Assembly (NCBI RefSeq): GCF_009763255.1
Contig: NZ_WSJB01000022.1
Span: 248,001-312,000, forward strand
Origin: Bordetella sp. 02P26C-1
Lineage (GTDB): Bacteria > Pseudomonadota > Gammaproteobacteria > Burkholderiales > Burkholderiaceae_B
Length of the DNA: 64,000 nt
Direction: 5' to 3'
Part shown: positions 36,841 through 46,442 of the stretch, in pieces
Position numbering within the stretch: the stretch's first letter is position 1
Layout of the letters: every line of letters starts with the position of its first letter
Position numbers and translations under genes: made by a program
The notes under the pieces: model-generated
The model's database searches: none
The model's input: the letters and a program-made list of their open reading frames with translations, nothing else
What the model was told of the DNA's origin: nothing

Positions 36841-37863
36841 TTATTCGTTGAACTGGCGCAGGAAACGCAGGTCACCTTCGTAGAATTGGCGCAAATCGTT
36901 CACGCCATAGCGCAACATCGTCAGGCGCTCCAGGCCGGAGCCGAACGCAAAGCCGATGTAACGCTCGGGGTCGAGGCCGAAGTTGCGCACCACTTGAGGA
37001 TGCACTTGACCAGAACCGGAAATCTCCAGCCAGCGGCCACGGTTGGGGCCCGACGTAAACATCATGTCGATCTCGGCCGAGGGCTCGGTAAACGGGAAGA
37101 ACGACGGACGGAATCGCACGACCAGATCGTCGCTTTCAAAGAAGCGACGCAGAAAATCAGTGTAGACGCCCTTCAGATCGGCAAAGGAGATGTCCTCGGC
37201 GATCCACAAGCCTTCGACCTGATGGAACATCGGCGAGTGCGTCGCGTCGCTATCGACGCGGTAAGTGCGACCCGGGGCGATGACCTTGATGGGCGGCTTG
37301 TTCATGCGGGCGTAACGCACCTGCATGGGGCTGGTGTGAGTACGCAGCAAAAGCGGCAGGCCGTCGCCATCTTTTAGATCGACGTAAAACGTATCCTGCA
37401 TGGAGCGCGCCGGGTGATCCAGCGGATTGTTCAGCGCGGTGAAATTGGTCCAGTCGTTTTCGATCTCGGGGCCGTCGGCCACATCGAAACCGATAGAGCG
37501 GAAGATTTCCTCGACGCGTTCCCAGCTGCGGGCAACGGGGTGAATACCGCCCATCGCGCGGCCACGGCCGGGCAAGGTCACGTCAATTGTTTCGGCAGCC
37601 AGACGAGCATCGAGCTCGGCCTGAGCCAGTTCGGCGCGGCGTTGATTCAGCAAGACCTCGATCTGCTGTTTGGCCTGGTTGATGCGCCCGCCCATCTCGC
37701 GTTTTTGCTCGGGATCGAGTTTGCCCAAGCCTTTGAGCATCGCGGTCAATGCGCCGTCTTTACCCAGAAAGCGTGCCTTCGCATTCTCCAGCGCCGCGGC
37801 GTCGGTGGCCTCGGCGAATCGTTCTTTGGCCTGGGTGACCAGGTCTTCAGCCATTAAAGTCAT
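36841..37863 (-). CDS. pheS: Phenylalanyl-tRNA synthetase alpha subunit
   Basis: This 340-residue class II synthetase alpha subunit has motif 2 (near [14 protein letters not shown]) and motif 3 ([23 protein letters not shown]). The signature [18 protein letters not shown] and the C-terminal [18 protein letters not shown] of the Phe-binding pocket are present. The N-terminal coiled-coil (about 1-90) binds tRNA-Phe. The ATG at 37863 starts MTLMAEDL; the open frame continues to 37950 through a region with secondary structure that is more likely a leader. pheT follows directly. Confidence 0.97.
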   Translation of the reverse strand: MTLMAEDLVTQAKERFAEATDAAALENAKARFLGKDGALTAMLKGLGKLDPEQKREMGGRINQAKQQIEVLLNQRRAELAQAELDARLAAETIDVTLPGRGRAMGGIHPVARSWERVEEIFRSIGFDVADGPEIENDWTNFTALNNPLDHPARSMQDTFYVDLKDGDGLPLLLRTHTSPMQVRYARMNKPPIKVIAPGRTYRVDSDATHSPMFHQVEGLWIAEDISFADLKGVYTDFLRRFFESDDLVVRFRPSFFPFTEPSAEIDMMFTSGPNRGRWLEISGSGQVHPQVVRNFGLDPERYIGFAFGSGLERLTMLRYGVNDLRQFYEGDLRFLRQFNE

Positions 37864-38053
37864 GGAATCAGTGCCATAAAAAGTACCCCCACGCCGCACC
37901 AGTCGGGCTGCTGCCCGGCCCGTCCCCACCAGGGGCTCGGACCGGAGCAACCCCCTAGGGAAGTCTGCCTAGGGAGCTGTCGGGCCGAACCACAAGGTCG
38001 TCCCGACACGAATTCTGTCTTGGGTGTTCTACCAGGAACGGCCCCGAACAAAA
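37864..38053 (-). other. Structured leader of pheS, possible attenuator
   Basis: This 190-base stretch lies between the rplT terminator and pheS. It contains a 7-bp inverted repeat (TGTCGGG at 37978-37984 with CCCGACA at 38002-38008) and two CCTAGG-containing copies near 37955-37972. A GC-rich GGGCTGCTGCCCGG hairpin lies near 37907. E. coli pheST is attenuated through a Phe-rich leader peptide; no Phe-rich short frame is visible here. A 63-codon frame (38051-37860) ends in a TGA that overlaps the pheS ATG. Confidence 0.35.
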
Positions 38054-38083
38054 CGCAAACGGGGCCAAAAAGCCCCGTTTGCG
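38048..38083 (-). terminator. Terminator after rplT
   Basis: A perfect 12-bp stem (38054-38065 with 38072-38083) has a six-base loop. On the minus strand it is followed by TTTTGTT. It lies 27 bases beyond the rplT stop and separates rpmI-rplT from pheST, perhaps partially. Confidence 0.8.
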
Positions 38084-38109
38084 GTAATGCGCGATGCGAT
38101 CAGCGCACG

Positions 38110-38469
38110 TTAGGCAGCCAGTGCTGCCTTGGCCTGTTGCACGATGGCGGCAAAGCCAGCCTTGTCGCGCACGGCCAAATCGGACAGAACCTTGCGGTCG
38201 AGTTCGATCGAAGCCTTCTTCAGACCAGCGATGAACACGCTGTAGCTCATGCCATGCTCACGCACAGCTGCGTTGATACGCGTGATCCACAGAGCGCGGA
38301 AGGTGCGCTTTTTGTTGCGGCGGTCGCGGTAAGCATATTGACCAGCACGCATGACCGCCTGTTTGGCGATGCGGAATACATTACCGCGGCGGCCACGGTA
38401 ACCCTTGGCGGCGGCAATGACTTTTTTGTGACGAGCGCGGGCGGTAACGCCGCGTTTTACGCGAGGCAT
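38110..38469 (-). CDS. rplT: 50S ribosomal protein L20
   Basis: This is the 119-residue L20, nearly universal in sequence ([49 protein letters not shown]). L20 is needed early in large-subunit assembly and in E. coli also represses its own operon. It is 15 bases downstream of rpmI. Confidence 0.98.
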   Translation of the reverse strand: MPRVKRGVTARARHKKVIAAAKGYRGRRGNVFRIAKQAVMRAGQYAYRDRRNKKRTFRALWITRINAAVREHGMSYSVFIAGLKKASIELDRKVLSDLAVRDKAGFAAIVQQAKAALAA

Positions 38470-38484
38470 ATTAGATCTCCGTTA

Positions 38485-38682
38485 TCAAGCGAAAGGCATC
38501 ATGGCCTTGACGGAGGCCACGTTGGTTTCATGAACCGCCGCCGAACCGCGCAGCTGGCGCTTGTTCTTGGTGGTCTTCTTGGTCAGGATGTGGCGCTTGA
38601 AAGCCTGGCCACGCTTGATGGATCCGCTGCCGCGAACCTGAAAGCGCTTGGAAGCGCTTTTCTTGGTCTTCATCTTGGGCAT
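38485..38682 (-). CDS. rpmI: 50S ribosomal protein L35
   Basis: This 65-residue L35 starts [20 protein letters not shown]; the ATG at 38682 is preceded by AGGA. A longer open frame to 38808 is not part of the protein. L35 is a small basic component of the large subunit. The usual upstream neighbour infC is missing: the next gene upstream is comM, 285 bases away. Confidence 0.97.
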   Translation of the reverse strand: MPKMKTKKSASKRFQVRGSGSIKRGQAFKRHILTKKTTKNKRQLRGSAAVHETNVASVKAMMPFA

Positions 38683-38823
38683 GATGATTCCTACATATGT
38701 TGATTTAATATGAATACACAGGTGCCTGTCGCACGGAAGAGCTACCGCCCTACCGCCACGGCAAGACTTGCCGGACCTGGATTCACTTCTGGTTTTTCCC
38801 TGGCGCAACCAGGAAAGCCTTTG

Positions 38824-38853
38824 ATTATATGGTGATTTTGGTCCGGTTGTCTA
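38824..38853 (-). promoter_or_regulatory. Candidate sigma-70 promoter of rpmI-rplT
   Basis: On the minus strand a TATAAT at 38829-38824 is preceded after 18 bases by TAGACA at 38853-38848. It would leave a leader of about 135 bases before rpmI with a small CCTGG/CCAGG hairpin. The rest of 38683-38967 holds no gene; in particular no infC is there. Confidence 0.4.
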
Positions 38854-38967
38854 ATTCGGTTGCCACTTCGTACAAGAGGATGGGTAATGGACACTGCGCG
38901 ACGCTGCTGTCCGACCCAATCCCTCGCTCGTCTTATCACCAACCGGGATAGCCCGTCCCCCGGTCGC

Positions 38968-40488
38968 TCATCCGAGCCGACATCGATACTGAAGGGCCTC
39001 GGCCACATGACGAGCCTGGATGCGCGGCTGGGCATCGAGATCCGCCACCGTACGCGCAACCCGTAGCACACGGTGCGTGACCCGGGCCGAACCGTGCAGG
39101 CGCTGGATCGCCTTGACCAGCAGTTGCTGTGCGTCCGTTTCCAGTTCACAGTGCGCATCGATAGCGGCGCCTTCTAGTCTGGCATTGACGCCCCCTTGCC
39201 TCTCTTGCTGCAATGCCCGGCAACGCGCGACGCGCTCTCGCACGGCCTCGGACGGCTCTCCCGGCGGCAGTTCCAGGCAATCTGTCCCGGTCGCCGGCAG
39301 CTCAATCAGCAAATCCAGCCGATCCAACAACGGCCCCGACAAGCGGCTGACATATCTCGCCACTTGGTCAGGCGTACAGGCACAGGGGCGTTTGGGGTGA
39401 CCGCGCCAGCCGCAGGGACAAGGGTTCATGGCCGAGATGAGCTGAAACCGTGCCGGATACTCGACGGCATGTCGGGCGCGCGCAATCGCTACCCTGCCCG
39501 TCTCGAGCGGTTCGCGTAATGATTCCAGCGATTTTCGAGTGAATTCCGGCAATTCGTCCAGAAACAGCACGCCATGATGGGCAAGACTGATTTCCCCCGG
39601 ACGGGGAACGGCGCCACCCCCAATCAACGCCACGGCGGAAGCCCCATGGTGCGGCGCGCGAAACGGAGGCTGACGATGCAAGGCCGTGGCCGGCTGACCG
39701 GTCAGGCTAGATATCGCGGCCGATTCCAGCGCTTGCACCCGCGTGAGCGGGGGCAGCAACCCGGGCAAACGTTGAGCGAGCATACTCTTGCCCGCGCCGG
39801 GCGGCCCGACCATTAACATGCTGTGCCCACCTGCGGCGGCTACCTCCAGCGCGCGCCGCGCCATGGGTTGTCCGCGCACATCGGACAGACACGGGGGAGC
39901 GTCCATCTGATTCCATGCCCGAGGCTCGCCCTTCGGTAGTCGGGCATTACCCATAAGGTGCGCGGCGACTTCCGCCAGTGTATTGGCCGCCAGCACATTC
40001 AAATCGGGCACCCATGCGGCCTCCGCGGCGTTCGCCGAGGGCAGAATCATGGTAGCGCCGGGCTGCTCTCGTGACACGGCCATTGCCAGCACTAAAGCCG
40101 CCCTCACCGGCACCAGGGCTCCTGTCAAGGAAAGCTCGCCGGCGAACACCATGTTCTGCAAAGCTAACGGGACGACCTCGCCCTTGCCATCGTCAATCGC
40201 GATCTGGCCCGATGCCAGTAGCACGCTCAGCGCAATGGGTAAATCGAAACGGGCCGAGGCTTTTGGCAAGTCAGCCGGCGACAGATTGACGGTAATGCGG
40301 CCGTTGGGGAACTCAAAGCCGCTATTGACGATCGCCGCGCGCACGCGCTCACGACTTTCACGCACCTCGGTATCTGGCAGGCCGACTACGGTAAAAGCAG
40401 GCAAGCCGACGCCCAGGTGAGTCTCGACTCGCACGGCGGGCGCATCGGCACCCGCCAGCGCTCGGCTGGCGAGAATTGCGAGCGTCAT
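38968..40488 (-). CDS. comM: YifB/ComM-family Mg-chelatase-like AAA+ ATPase
   Basis: This is a 506-residue member of the ComM family. ComM is a hexameric helicase that promotes branch migration in natural transformation. The N-terminal LonC-like domain (GLPAFTVVGLPDTEVRESRERVRAAI) precedes the AAA+ core with Walker A GPPGAGKSMLAQRLP, Walker B GVLFLDELPEF and the REPLETG segment. A cysteine-containing stretch (NPCPCGWRGHPKRPCAC) is typical. In P. aeruginosa and many relatives comM, ubiK (BMFP), glnK and amtB are neighbours. Here ubiK is 6.8 kb away. Confidence 0.93.
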   Translation of the reverse strand: MTLAILASRALAGADAPAVRVETHLGVGLPAFTVVGLPDTEVRESRERVRAAIVNSGFEFPNGRITVNLSPADLPKASARFDLPIALSVLLASGQIAIDDGKGEVVPLALQNMVFAGELSLTGALVPVRAALVLAMAVSREQPGATMILPSANAAEAAWVPDLNVLAANTLAEVAAHLMGNARLPKGEPRAWNQMDAPPCLSDVRGQPMARRALEVAAAGGHSMLMVGPPGAGKSMLAQRLPGLLPPLTRVQALESAAISSLTGQPATALHRQPPFRAPHHGASAVALIGGGAVPRPGEISLAHHGVLFLDELPEFTRKSLESLREPLETGRVAIARARHAVEYPARFQLISAMNPCPCGWRGHPKRPCACTPDQVARYVSRLSGPLLDRLDLLIELPATGTDCLELPPGEPSEAVRERVARCRALQQERQGGVNARLEGAAIDAHCELETDAQQLLVKAIQRLHGSARVTHRVLRVARTVADLDAQPRIQARHVAEALQYRCRLG

Positions 40489-40630
40489 ATCGCCCCCAAA
40501 TAGATAGGAGGCAATAGTATGAACAAAGACTCCACTCGCAATGGGTCAAAGCGTGACCATAATGTCACGCTCCACGACGGTCGATTAACGTACCCGCCCG
40601 TTGCGCGATATCCGGGTCAGGTCCGTTGGC

Positions 40631-41815
40631 CTACGACAGCGATTTCAATAACCCGCGGCTGATGATCAGCTTTTGCACTTCTGTGGCGCCCTCGTAAATG
40701 CGCAACGCCCGGATGTCCCGATAGAGTTGTTCCAGCGGATGATTGCGCTTGACCCCCAGCCCGCCAAACATTTGCTGCATACGATCGATCACACGTTGGG
40801 CACTTTCGGTGGCAGCCATTTTTGCCATCGCGGTTTCAATGGTCGGGGGACGTTTTTGAACGTCACGCACCCAGGCGGCGCGATAGGTCAATAAGGCGCT
40901 TTGGTCGATATCAGTCGCCGCGTCGCCCAGGGCGGCCTGGGTAAGCTGCATATCGGCGAGCGTGCCGCCAAACATGCGCCGGGATGCGGCGTGATGCAAA
41001 GCGGCATCCAATGCCTTGCGGGCAAAGCCCACGGCGGCGGCGGCGACGGAGGTGCGAAACACATCCAAGGTCTGCATCGCGAGCTTGAAGCCTTGATTCA
41101 ACCCACCTAGCATCTGGTTGGCCGGCACGCGGCAGTTGGTAAAGCGCAGCGTCGCCAAGGGGTGCGGGGAAATGACGTCGATCATCTCTGCGATTTCGAG
41201 GCCCGGCGTATCGGTGTCCACGATAAAAGCGGAAACGCCCCGTGCGCCAGCATCGGGGTCGGTGCGAACAAAGACGCAATAAAAATCCGCGATGCCTCCA
41301 TTGGATATCCAGGTTTTTTCACCATTCAGAACGTACTCGTCGCCCTCCTTTACCGCGGCGCAAGACAAGGCGGCGACATCCGATCCGGCCTCGGGCTCCG
41401 ACAGCGCGAACGCGGCGATTTTTTCTCCCCGCGCCACGGCCGGCAGGTAGGCGCGCTTTTGCGCGTCGCTGCCCGCGAGCGAGATTGCGCCACTGCCCAG
41501 ACCCTGCATGGCGAAAGCGAAATCGGCCAAGGCATGGTGGCCAGCCAGCGTCTCGCGCAAAATGCAAAGGCTGCGCGAATCCAATTCGTCCAACGCGCCG
41601 CCATAGGCCCCGTCTGGGCCGGCTGGCACGCTATAGCGCAGCCAGCCCGCCGCGCCTAACGCCGCGACCCATTCCCGGCAAGCTTGCTCCGGGGAAACGT
41701 CTTCGCTGGGAAGTTCACGCTCGCCGCACCAGTCGCGCAGCCGTATCGCCAGCTCGCGATGCGTGTGGTCCAGGAACGGCCATTCGAGCCAAGATAGGGA
41801 ATGGGTCGAACTCAT
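40631..41815 (-). CDS. Acyl-CoA dehydrogenase
   Basis: This 394-residue flavoenzyme has the acyl-CoA dehydrogenase signatures [14 protein letters not shown] (substrate and FAD contacts), [10 protein letters not shown], and [34 protein letters not shown]. The catalytic base is expected at the Glu of YEG. It introduces the 2,3 double bond of an acyl-CoA and passes electrons to ETF. The chain substrate cannot be told. It lies 6 bases after a Bug/TctC gene on the same strand, and the divergent genes encode an SDR, a cyclase and a CoA ligase, so it probably belongs to one catabolic pathway. Confidence 0.92.
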   Translation of the reverse strand: MSSTHSLSWLEWPFLDHTHRELAIRLRDWCGERELPSEDVSPEQACREWVAALGAAGWLRYSVPAGPDGAYGGALDELDSRSLCILRETLAGHHALADFAFAMQGLGSGAISLAGSDAQKRAYLPAVARGEKIAAFALSEPEAGSDVAALSCAAVKEGDEYVLNGEKTWISNGGIADFYCVFVRTDPDAGARGVSAFIVDTDTPGLEIAEMIDVISPHPLATLRFTNCRVPANQMLGGLNQGFKLAMQTLDVFRTSVAAAAVGFARKALDAALHHAASRRMFGGTLADMQLTQAALGDAATDIDQSALLTYRAAWVRDVQKRPPTIETAMAKMAATESAQRVIDRMQQMFGGLGVKRNHPLEQLYRDIRALRIYEGATEVQKLIISRGLLKSLS

Positions 41816-41821
41816 CCTTCA

Positions 41822-42781
41822 TTACTCCTTTGCCGCGTACTGTTCGAGCAAGGGGCGCCAGGTCGTCAACGTGTTCTTGAGATAGTCGCCGAATTCCTTG
41901 GAGCCCTTGAAATCCACTTTCAGACCGAACTGATCCGAGCAGTTCGCGAATTCGGGGGTCTTGGTGGCTTGTTCAAAGGCGTCTTGAAGCTTACTGACCA
42001 CTGCGGGGTCCATGCCCTTCGGCCCGGCAATACCGAGCAAGCTGGGTGCGACGAGGTCGTAGCCGAGTTCCTTTAGCGTAGGCGCATCGAACCCCTTCAT
42101 CCGCTCATCGGTGTAGACGGCCAACAGGCGCAGACGGCCGTCACGTACGTAGGGCACCCATTCCGCGGTCTGGGCCATGAAATCCACATCGCCACGCAGC
42201 AATGCCGTAATCGCCTCGGGGCCGCTCTTGTAGGGAATATGCGTCAAGCGCGTTTTGGTTTCCTGCGCCAGGCGCTCGGACGTCAGGTGTTGAGGCGTAC
42301 CAACGCCGGCCGTGCTGTAGCTCAACTCGCCCTTTTTCTGTGCCGCTTTCAATAGCTCCTCTACCGATTTGTAGGGCGAGTCGGCGCGCACCAGCAGACC
42401 GACCTGATACTGGGCCACCATGGCGACAGGCGTCAGGTCGGTGGTGACGTCATATTTGGTGCTGGGTGTGAGAACCTGATTCAGTAGTCCGCCAGTCGAC
42501 AGCGACGCGATGTTATAGCCGTCGGGGCGCTGACGGATGATATAGCTGACCGACAACGAAGAGCCTGCCCCCGGGCGGTTTTCCACCACGACCGTCTGAC
42601 CAAGGCGTTTGCCCACATCGACGGCGAGCGCGCGATTGCAGACGTCGGTGCCGCCGCCGGCACCGTAGCCCACGACCAGGGAAATGGGATTCTGAGGGTA
42701 GTCAGCAGCCTGCGCCACTGCGGTTGCACCAAGCGTCGCGCTCACCGCGAACGCCAGACGACATAGGGATGCCATTTTCAT
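41822..42781 (-). CDS. Bug/TctC-family tricarboxylate-type substrate-binding protein
   Basis: This 319-residue periplasmic protein has a cleavable signal peptide (cleavage after VAQA, near residue 26) and the Bug signatures YPQNPISLVVGYGAGGGTD and VVENRPGAGSSL. These proteins bind carboxylates and feed tripartite tricarboxylate transporters, and they are vastly expanded in Alcaligenaceae. No TctA or TctB gene is adjacent, which is common for orphan Bug genes. The ligand is probably the acid that the neighbouring CoA ligase activates, but this is inference. Confidence 0.92.
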   Translation of the reverse strand: MKMASLCRLAFAVSATLGATAVAQAADYPQNPISLVVGYGAGGGTDVCNRALAVDVGKRLGQTVVVENRPGAGSSLSVSYIIRQRPDGYNIASLSTGGLLNQVLTPSTKYDVTTDLTPVAMVAQYQVGLLVRADSPYKSVEELLKAAQKKGELSYSTAGVGTPQHLTSERLAQETKTRLTHIPYKSGPEAITALLRGDVDFMAQTAEWVPYVRDGRLRLLAVYTDERMKGFDAPTLKELGYDLVAPSLLGIAGPKGMDPAVVSKLQDAFEQATKTPEFANCSDQFGLKVDFKGSKEFGDYLKNTLTTWRPLLEQYAAKE

Positions 42782-42876
42782 ACGTGTCTCCTTGTAGTTT
42801 GCTTACGGCCTGACCGGCATTCACTCACCCGGCCGCCGTCCATTGGACGACCGTAATTTTGCACACCTAAACAGTC

Positions 42877-42890
42877 ACATATATAGATGT
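42877..42890. promoter_or_regulatory. Candidate operator in the divergent catabolic promoter
   Basis: ACAT at 42877-42880 and ATGT at 42887-42890 form an AT-rich imperfect palindrome in the 185-base gap between the Bug and SDR genes. The gap is the only divergent promoter region of the cassette, whose last gene is a GntR/UTRA regulator. Binding is a guess. Confidence 0.3.
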
Positions 42891-42966
42891 TTGTACTAAT
42901 AGATCTGGCTGGACACGATGCGCTACGCTGCAGCCCAAACTGAATCTGACCGCGAAGGAGACGACA

Positions 42967-43683
42967 TTGAGTACAAAGCGCGTGCTGGTCACGGGTGCCA
43001 GCAAAGGAATCGGCCGGGCGATATGCCAGCGCCTGCATGAGGATGGCTACTCGGTGGTGGGTGTCGCGCGGACGCGGCCCGCGGACCTGCCAGCCGACAT
43101 GGAATTCCATACGGTGGATTTGGCGGATTCCAAGGCGGTCGAGGCCTTTCTCGCGCTAGCCGTGCATCAGCCTTTTTACGGGCTGGTCAACAACGTGGGC
43201 CTCGTGCCCACGGACAATCTGGAAGACGTCCAGATCGAGGACCTCTATCGCGCGGTACAGCTCAATGTCGAAGTCGCGCTTCGCTTCACGAAACATCTGG
43301 CGCCCGGGATGAAGACGGCACGCCAAGGGCGCATTATCAATATCTCCTCGCGCGCCGCGCTCGGCAAACCGGGGCGCACGGTCTACAGCATGACCAAGGC
43401 CGGGTTGATCGGCATGACGCGCACCTGGGCGCTCGAACTCGCCCCCTACGGCGTGACGGTAAACGCCGTGGCGCCGGGGCCTATCGCCACCGAATTCTTT
43501 GCTGGCGTGAACGATCCCGACGACGCCCGCACCCAGTCACTGCTGTCAGGCATCCCCGTCGGCCGCATGGGCCGGCCTGAGGAAGTTGCGCACGCGATCG
43601 CGTATTTCCTCGACGAGCGATGCAGCTTTGTGACCGGGCAAACCCATCTGGTCTGCGGTGGTGTGTCCATCGGCGCGGCCTGA
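42967..43683 (+). CDS. Short-chain dehydrogenase/reductase (FabG-like)
   Basis: This 238-residue SDR has the cofactor motif TGASKGIGRAIC at residues 9-20, NNVG near residue 77, catalytic Ser in INISSRA and the YSMTK active-site Tyr/Lys. The last part (VTGQTHLVCGGVSIGA) is typical. It is NAD(P)H-dependent; the cofactor Arg at VARTR suggests NADP. The start is TTG with AAGGAG 6 bases upstream. It is the first gene of the plus-strand half of the cassette and probably oxidises or reduces a 3-hydroxyacyl or ring alcohol intermediate. Confidence 0.92.
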   Translation: MSTKRVLVTGASKGIGRAICQRLHEDGYSVVGVARTRPADLPADMEFHTVDLADSKAVEAFLALAVHQPFYGLVNNVGLVPTDNLEDVQIEDLYRAVQLNVEVALRFTKHLAPGMKTARQGRIINISSRAALGKPGRTVYSMTKAGLIGMTRTWALELAPYGVTVNAVAPGPIATEFFAGVNDPDDARTQSLLSGIPVGRMGRPEEVAHAIAYFLDERCSFVTGQTHLVCGGVSIGAA

Positions 43684-43770
43684 CTCAACGTACAAACCAT
43701 TCCCTAGACGAATACGGCAGACATCAAGCCCTGCCTCTTCAACATTCCATCAATTAAAAAGAGACACGAT

Positions 43771-44814
43771 ATGAAGCGTTGGACGAAACGACCCGAAGGT
43801 TCGACTTGGGGCGACTTTGGCGAGGACGATCAACTCGGGCGCGTTAACCTGCTGGGCCCCGAGCAGATCCTGAAAGGCGTGAGCGAGGTACGCGAAGGAC
43901 GCGCATTCTGCCTGTCGCTGCCGTTGGATCTGCCGGGCGGCATGGCGTTGAACCCGCGTCGTAAACCGCCGCGCCTGTCGGGCACCGAACGCGATGGCGT
44001 ACCCTACATGAATTTCCCCATGGAAAACCTGGATGCGTCGTCCATCGACGTGCTGAGCGACGATCAGGTGTTGATGTCGTTGCAGTATTCGACGCAATGG
44101 GATGCACTGGCCCATGTCGGCGCGCAGTTTGATGCCGATGGCAACGGTACGCTTCGCAAGGTCTATTACAACGGTTATGCAGCAGGCAAGGATATTCTCG
44201 ACGCCCCGCATGGCGAGGATCATGGCGATTGCTGCGGCAGCGGCACGCACGCGATGGGCGCGCAAAAGCTGGGAATCGAAAATTTTGCGGTAAAGGGAAT
44301 GCAAGGCCGCGGCGTGCTGGTGGATTTCACACGCCACTATGGCCGCAACCGTCAATTGATCGGCTATCGGGAACTGATGTCGGTCATGGAAAAAGACGGT
44401 GTGATCGTCGAACGCGGCGACATGCTGGTGCTGCGTACCGGCTTTGCCGAACTCATCATGGAAATGGCTGGCGAGCCCGATTCCGAAGTCCTGCACGGCG
44501 CCTGCAGTGTGCTGGATGGTGCGGATGAGCAGCTACAGCAATGGATCACCGATAGCGGCATTGTCGCGATCTGCGCTGATAACTACGCCGTAGAAGCCTA
44601 TCCGGCGCGCGATCGCGAAGGCAAGAAATCGCTGCTGCCACTGCACCACCATTGCTTATTTAAGCTGGGCCTGCCGCTGGCCGAGTTGTGGTATCTGAAA
44701 GACCTGGCAGAAGCACTGCATGCAGCCAAGCGCAACCGGTTCTTGTTGACCGCTCCGCCGCTGCGCCTGCCGGGCGCGGTGGGATCACCGGTGACGCCTA
44801 TCGCCACGATCTAA
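43771..44814 (+). CDS. Cyclase-family metal-dependent hydrolase (kynurenine formamidase-like fold)
   Basis: This 347-residue protein belongs to the cyclase family that includes bacterial kynurenine formamidase and isatin hydrolase. Visible elements are WGDFGEDDQLGRVNLL at the N terminus, QWDALAHVGAQFD (metal-site region; the usual HxGTH is changed to HVGAQ), GRGVLVDFTRHYG and RGDMLVLRTGF. The HxGTH to HVGAQ change replaces a ligand found in many members, although this longer subfamily often looks this way. It probably cleaves an amide, ester or ring in a catabolic route. An 86-base gap separates it from the SDR; the CoA ligase follows after 10 bases. Confidence 0.87.
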   Translation: MKRWTKRPEGSTWGDFGEDDQLGRVNLLGPEQILKGVSEVREGRAFCLSLPLDLPGGMALNPRRKPPRLSGTERDGVPYMNFPMENLDASSIDVLSDDQVLMSLQYSTQWDALAHVGAQFDADGNGTLRKVYYNGYAAGKDILDAPHGEDHGDCCGSGTHAMGAQKLGIENFAVKGMQGRGVLVDFTRHYGRNRQLIGYRELMSVMEKDGVIVERGDMLVLRTGFAELIMEMAGEPDSEVLHGACSVLDGADEQLQQWITDSGIVAICADNYAVEAYPARDREGKKSLLPLHHHCLFKLGLPLAELWYLKDLAEALHAAKRNRFLLTAPPLRLPGAVGSPVTPIATI

Positions 44815-44824
44815 GGAGCGGCAC

Positions 44825-46417
44825 ATGGATTTTTACTCGCTGCTGACTCAGCATGCCCGCAGCGCGCCGCAGCGCATCGCCTTTCAGGATAAGGACCGGG
44901 CAGTCGACTACGCTAACCTGCTGGCCGAGGTGGATCGCCTGGCGGCGCTATTGCAATCACGCGGTGCGCGTCGCGGCGACCGGCTCGCCCTGTGGATGCC
45001 GAACTGCGTCGAGTGGTTGACGACGTTTTTGGCCTGCGCACGGCTCGGCATGACGGTCATCGCGGTCAACACGCGGTTTAAAGAGCACGAAGTCGGCCAG
45101 CTGTTGGAACGCGGGCGCTGCAAATGGCTGGCCTGCTGGCCAGGGTTCAAGGGCTTGCCCTTCATCGATATCTTGAACCGCGTGCAGCCGGCCATACTTG
45201 GCCAGCTACGCGGCGTGTTGGTCGTAGCGGGCGATGCGTCGGTCAATGAACAGCTGCGTCATGTCGTGTCCGGCGCCGACCTCATCGCCTATGGCGACGC
45301 AGCGAGCGTGTCAGACGAAATCGCCGAACCCGGCGAGCAAGACGATGGCGCGCTGGTCTACACCACGTCTGGCACCACGTCGGCGCCCAAGCTGGTACTG
45401 CATCGTCAAAAAGGCTTGACCATGCACGGCGCCATCGCGGCGCGTGCCTATGGCGTTGACGAGCACAGCGTGGTGCTGATTGCCGCGCCGCTTTGCGGAG
45501 CATTTGGCTTTTCGACCATGTTAAGCGGCCTGGTGCCGGGCGCCACGCTGGTGTCATTGGCGGTGTTCGATGCGAAAACCACCTGTCGGCAAATCATTGA
45601 GCACGGCGTGACGCACACGCATGCCAACAACGAATGGCTGGACCTGGTGCTGAAAGAAGCACCCTCCCAGACAAATCCGTTTCCCAGCCTGCGCTATGTA
45701 GGGTTTGCAAGCTTCGCCCCATCGCTGGATGATTTGCCTGAGCGGGCGCGCGCTGCGGGGGTCCCTATCGCCGGGTTATACGGATCCAGCGAGTTGCAGG
45801 CGCTGGTCGCGGGACACCGATTAGACGCGGAATGGCAGCATCGTCGCATCGCGGGTGGGACACTGGCCTCGCCAGATGGCCGGGTGCGTGCCGTCGATCC
45901 GGACACAGGCAAAATTCTGCCACACGGCGCCATCGGGCAGATCGAAATCAAAGCGCCCAGCCTGATGTCGGAATACCTGGACAATCCGGAAGCCACGCTC
46001 AAAGCGGTGCGCCCCGATGGATATTTCTGCACGGGCGATCTGGGCTATACGCTGGACGAGCACAGCTTCATCTTCCAAGGTAGAGATGGCGAGCACCTGC
46101 GCTTAGCCGGCTTTCTGGTCAACCCGATGGAGATCGAGTCATTCATCCGCGGTCTGGAAGGCGTACAAGCCGTTCAGATCGTGGGCGCGGAACAGGCCGG
46201 CAAAACGGTGCCCGTGGCATTCGTCATCCGCGCGCAGGATGGCGACGTGACCGAGCAAGCCATCATCGCCGCATGTGCAAGCTCGATGGCAAAGTTCAAG
46301 GTACCGGTACGCGTGGTGTTCGTAGACGAGTTCCCGACGGTTCAAAGCGCCAACTCGAACAAAGTGCAAAAGCACGAACTTCGACGCGCCGCTCAGGAAC
46401 TGTTGGACGGACTTTAA
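44825..46417 (+). CDS. AMP-forming acyl/aryl-CoA ligase
   Basis: This 530-residue adenylate-forming enzyme has the P-loop-like motif TTSGTTSAPKLVLH near residue 180, YGSSEL (A5) near 320, FCTGDLGYTLDE (A7) and QGRDGEHLRLAGFLVNPMEIE (A8), with a late Lys in SNKVQKHELRR. It converts a carboxylate, CoA and ATP to acyl-CoA. The substrate class cannot be read reliably; neighbouring genes suggest an acid released by the cyclase-family hydrolase. It directly follows that gene. Confidence 0.92.
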   Translation: MDFYSLLTQHARSAPQRIAFQDKDRAVDYANLLAEVDRLAALLQSRGARRGDRLALWMPNCVEWLTTFLACARLGMTVIAVNTRFKEHEVGQLLERGRCKWLACWPGFKGLPFIDILNRVQPAILGQLRGVLVVAGDASVNEQLRHVVSGADLIAYGDAASVSDEIAEPGEQDDGALVYTTSGTTSAPKLVLHRQKGLTMHGAIAARAYGVDEHSVVLIAAPLCGAFGFSTMLSGLVPGATLVSLAVFDAKTTCRQIIEHGVTHTHANNEWLDLVLKEAPSQTNPFPSLRYVGFASFAPSLDDLPERARAAGVPIAGLYGSSELQALVAGHRLDAEWQHRRIAGGTLASPDGRVRAVDPDTGKILPHGAIGQIEIKAPSLMSEYLDNPEATLKAVRPDGYFCTGDLGYTLDEHSFIFQGRDGEHLRLAGFLVNPMEIESFIRGLEGVQAVQIVGAEQAGKTVPVAFVIRAQDGDVTEQAIIAACASSMAKFKVPVRVVFVDEFPTVQSANSNKVQKHELRRAAQELLDGL

Positions 46418-46442
46418 ACCGACGATCGTAGAATACGCGCCT

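Noticed and set aside
37860-38051. Phe-rich leader peptide for pheST
   Set aside because: The frames in the leader contain at most scattered Phe codons and no run of them.
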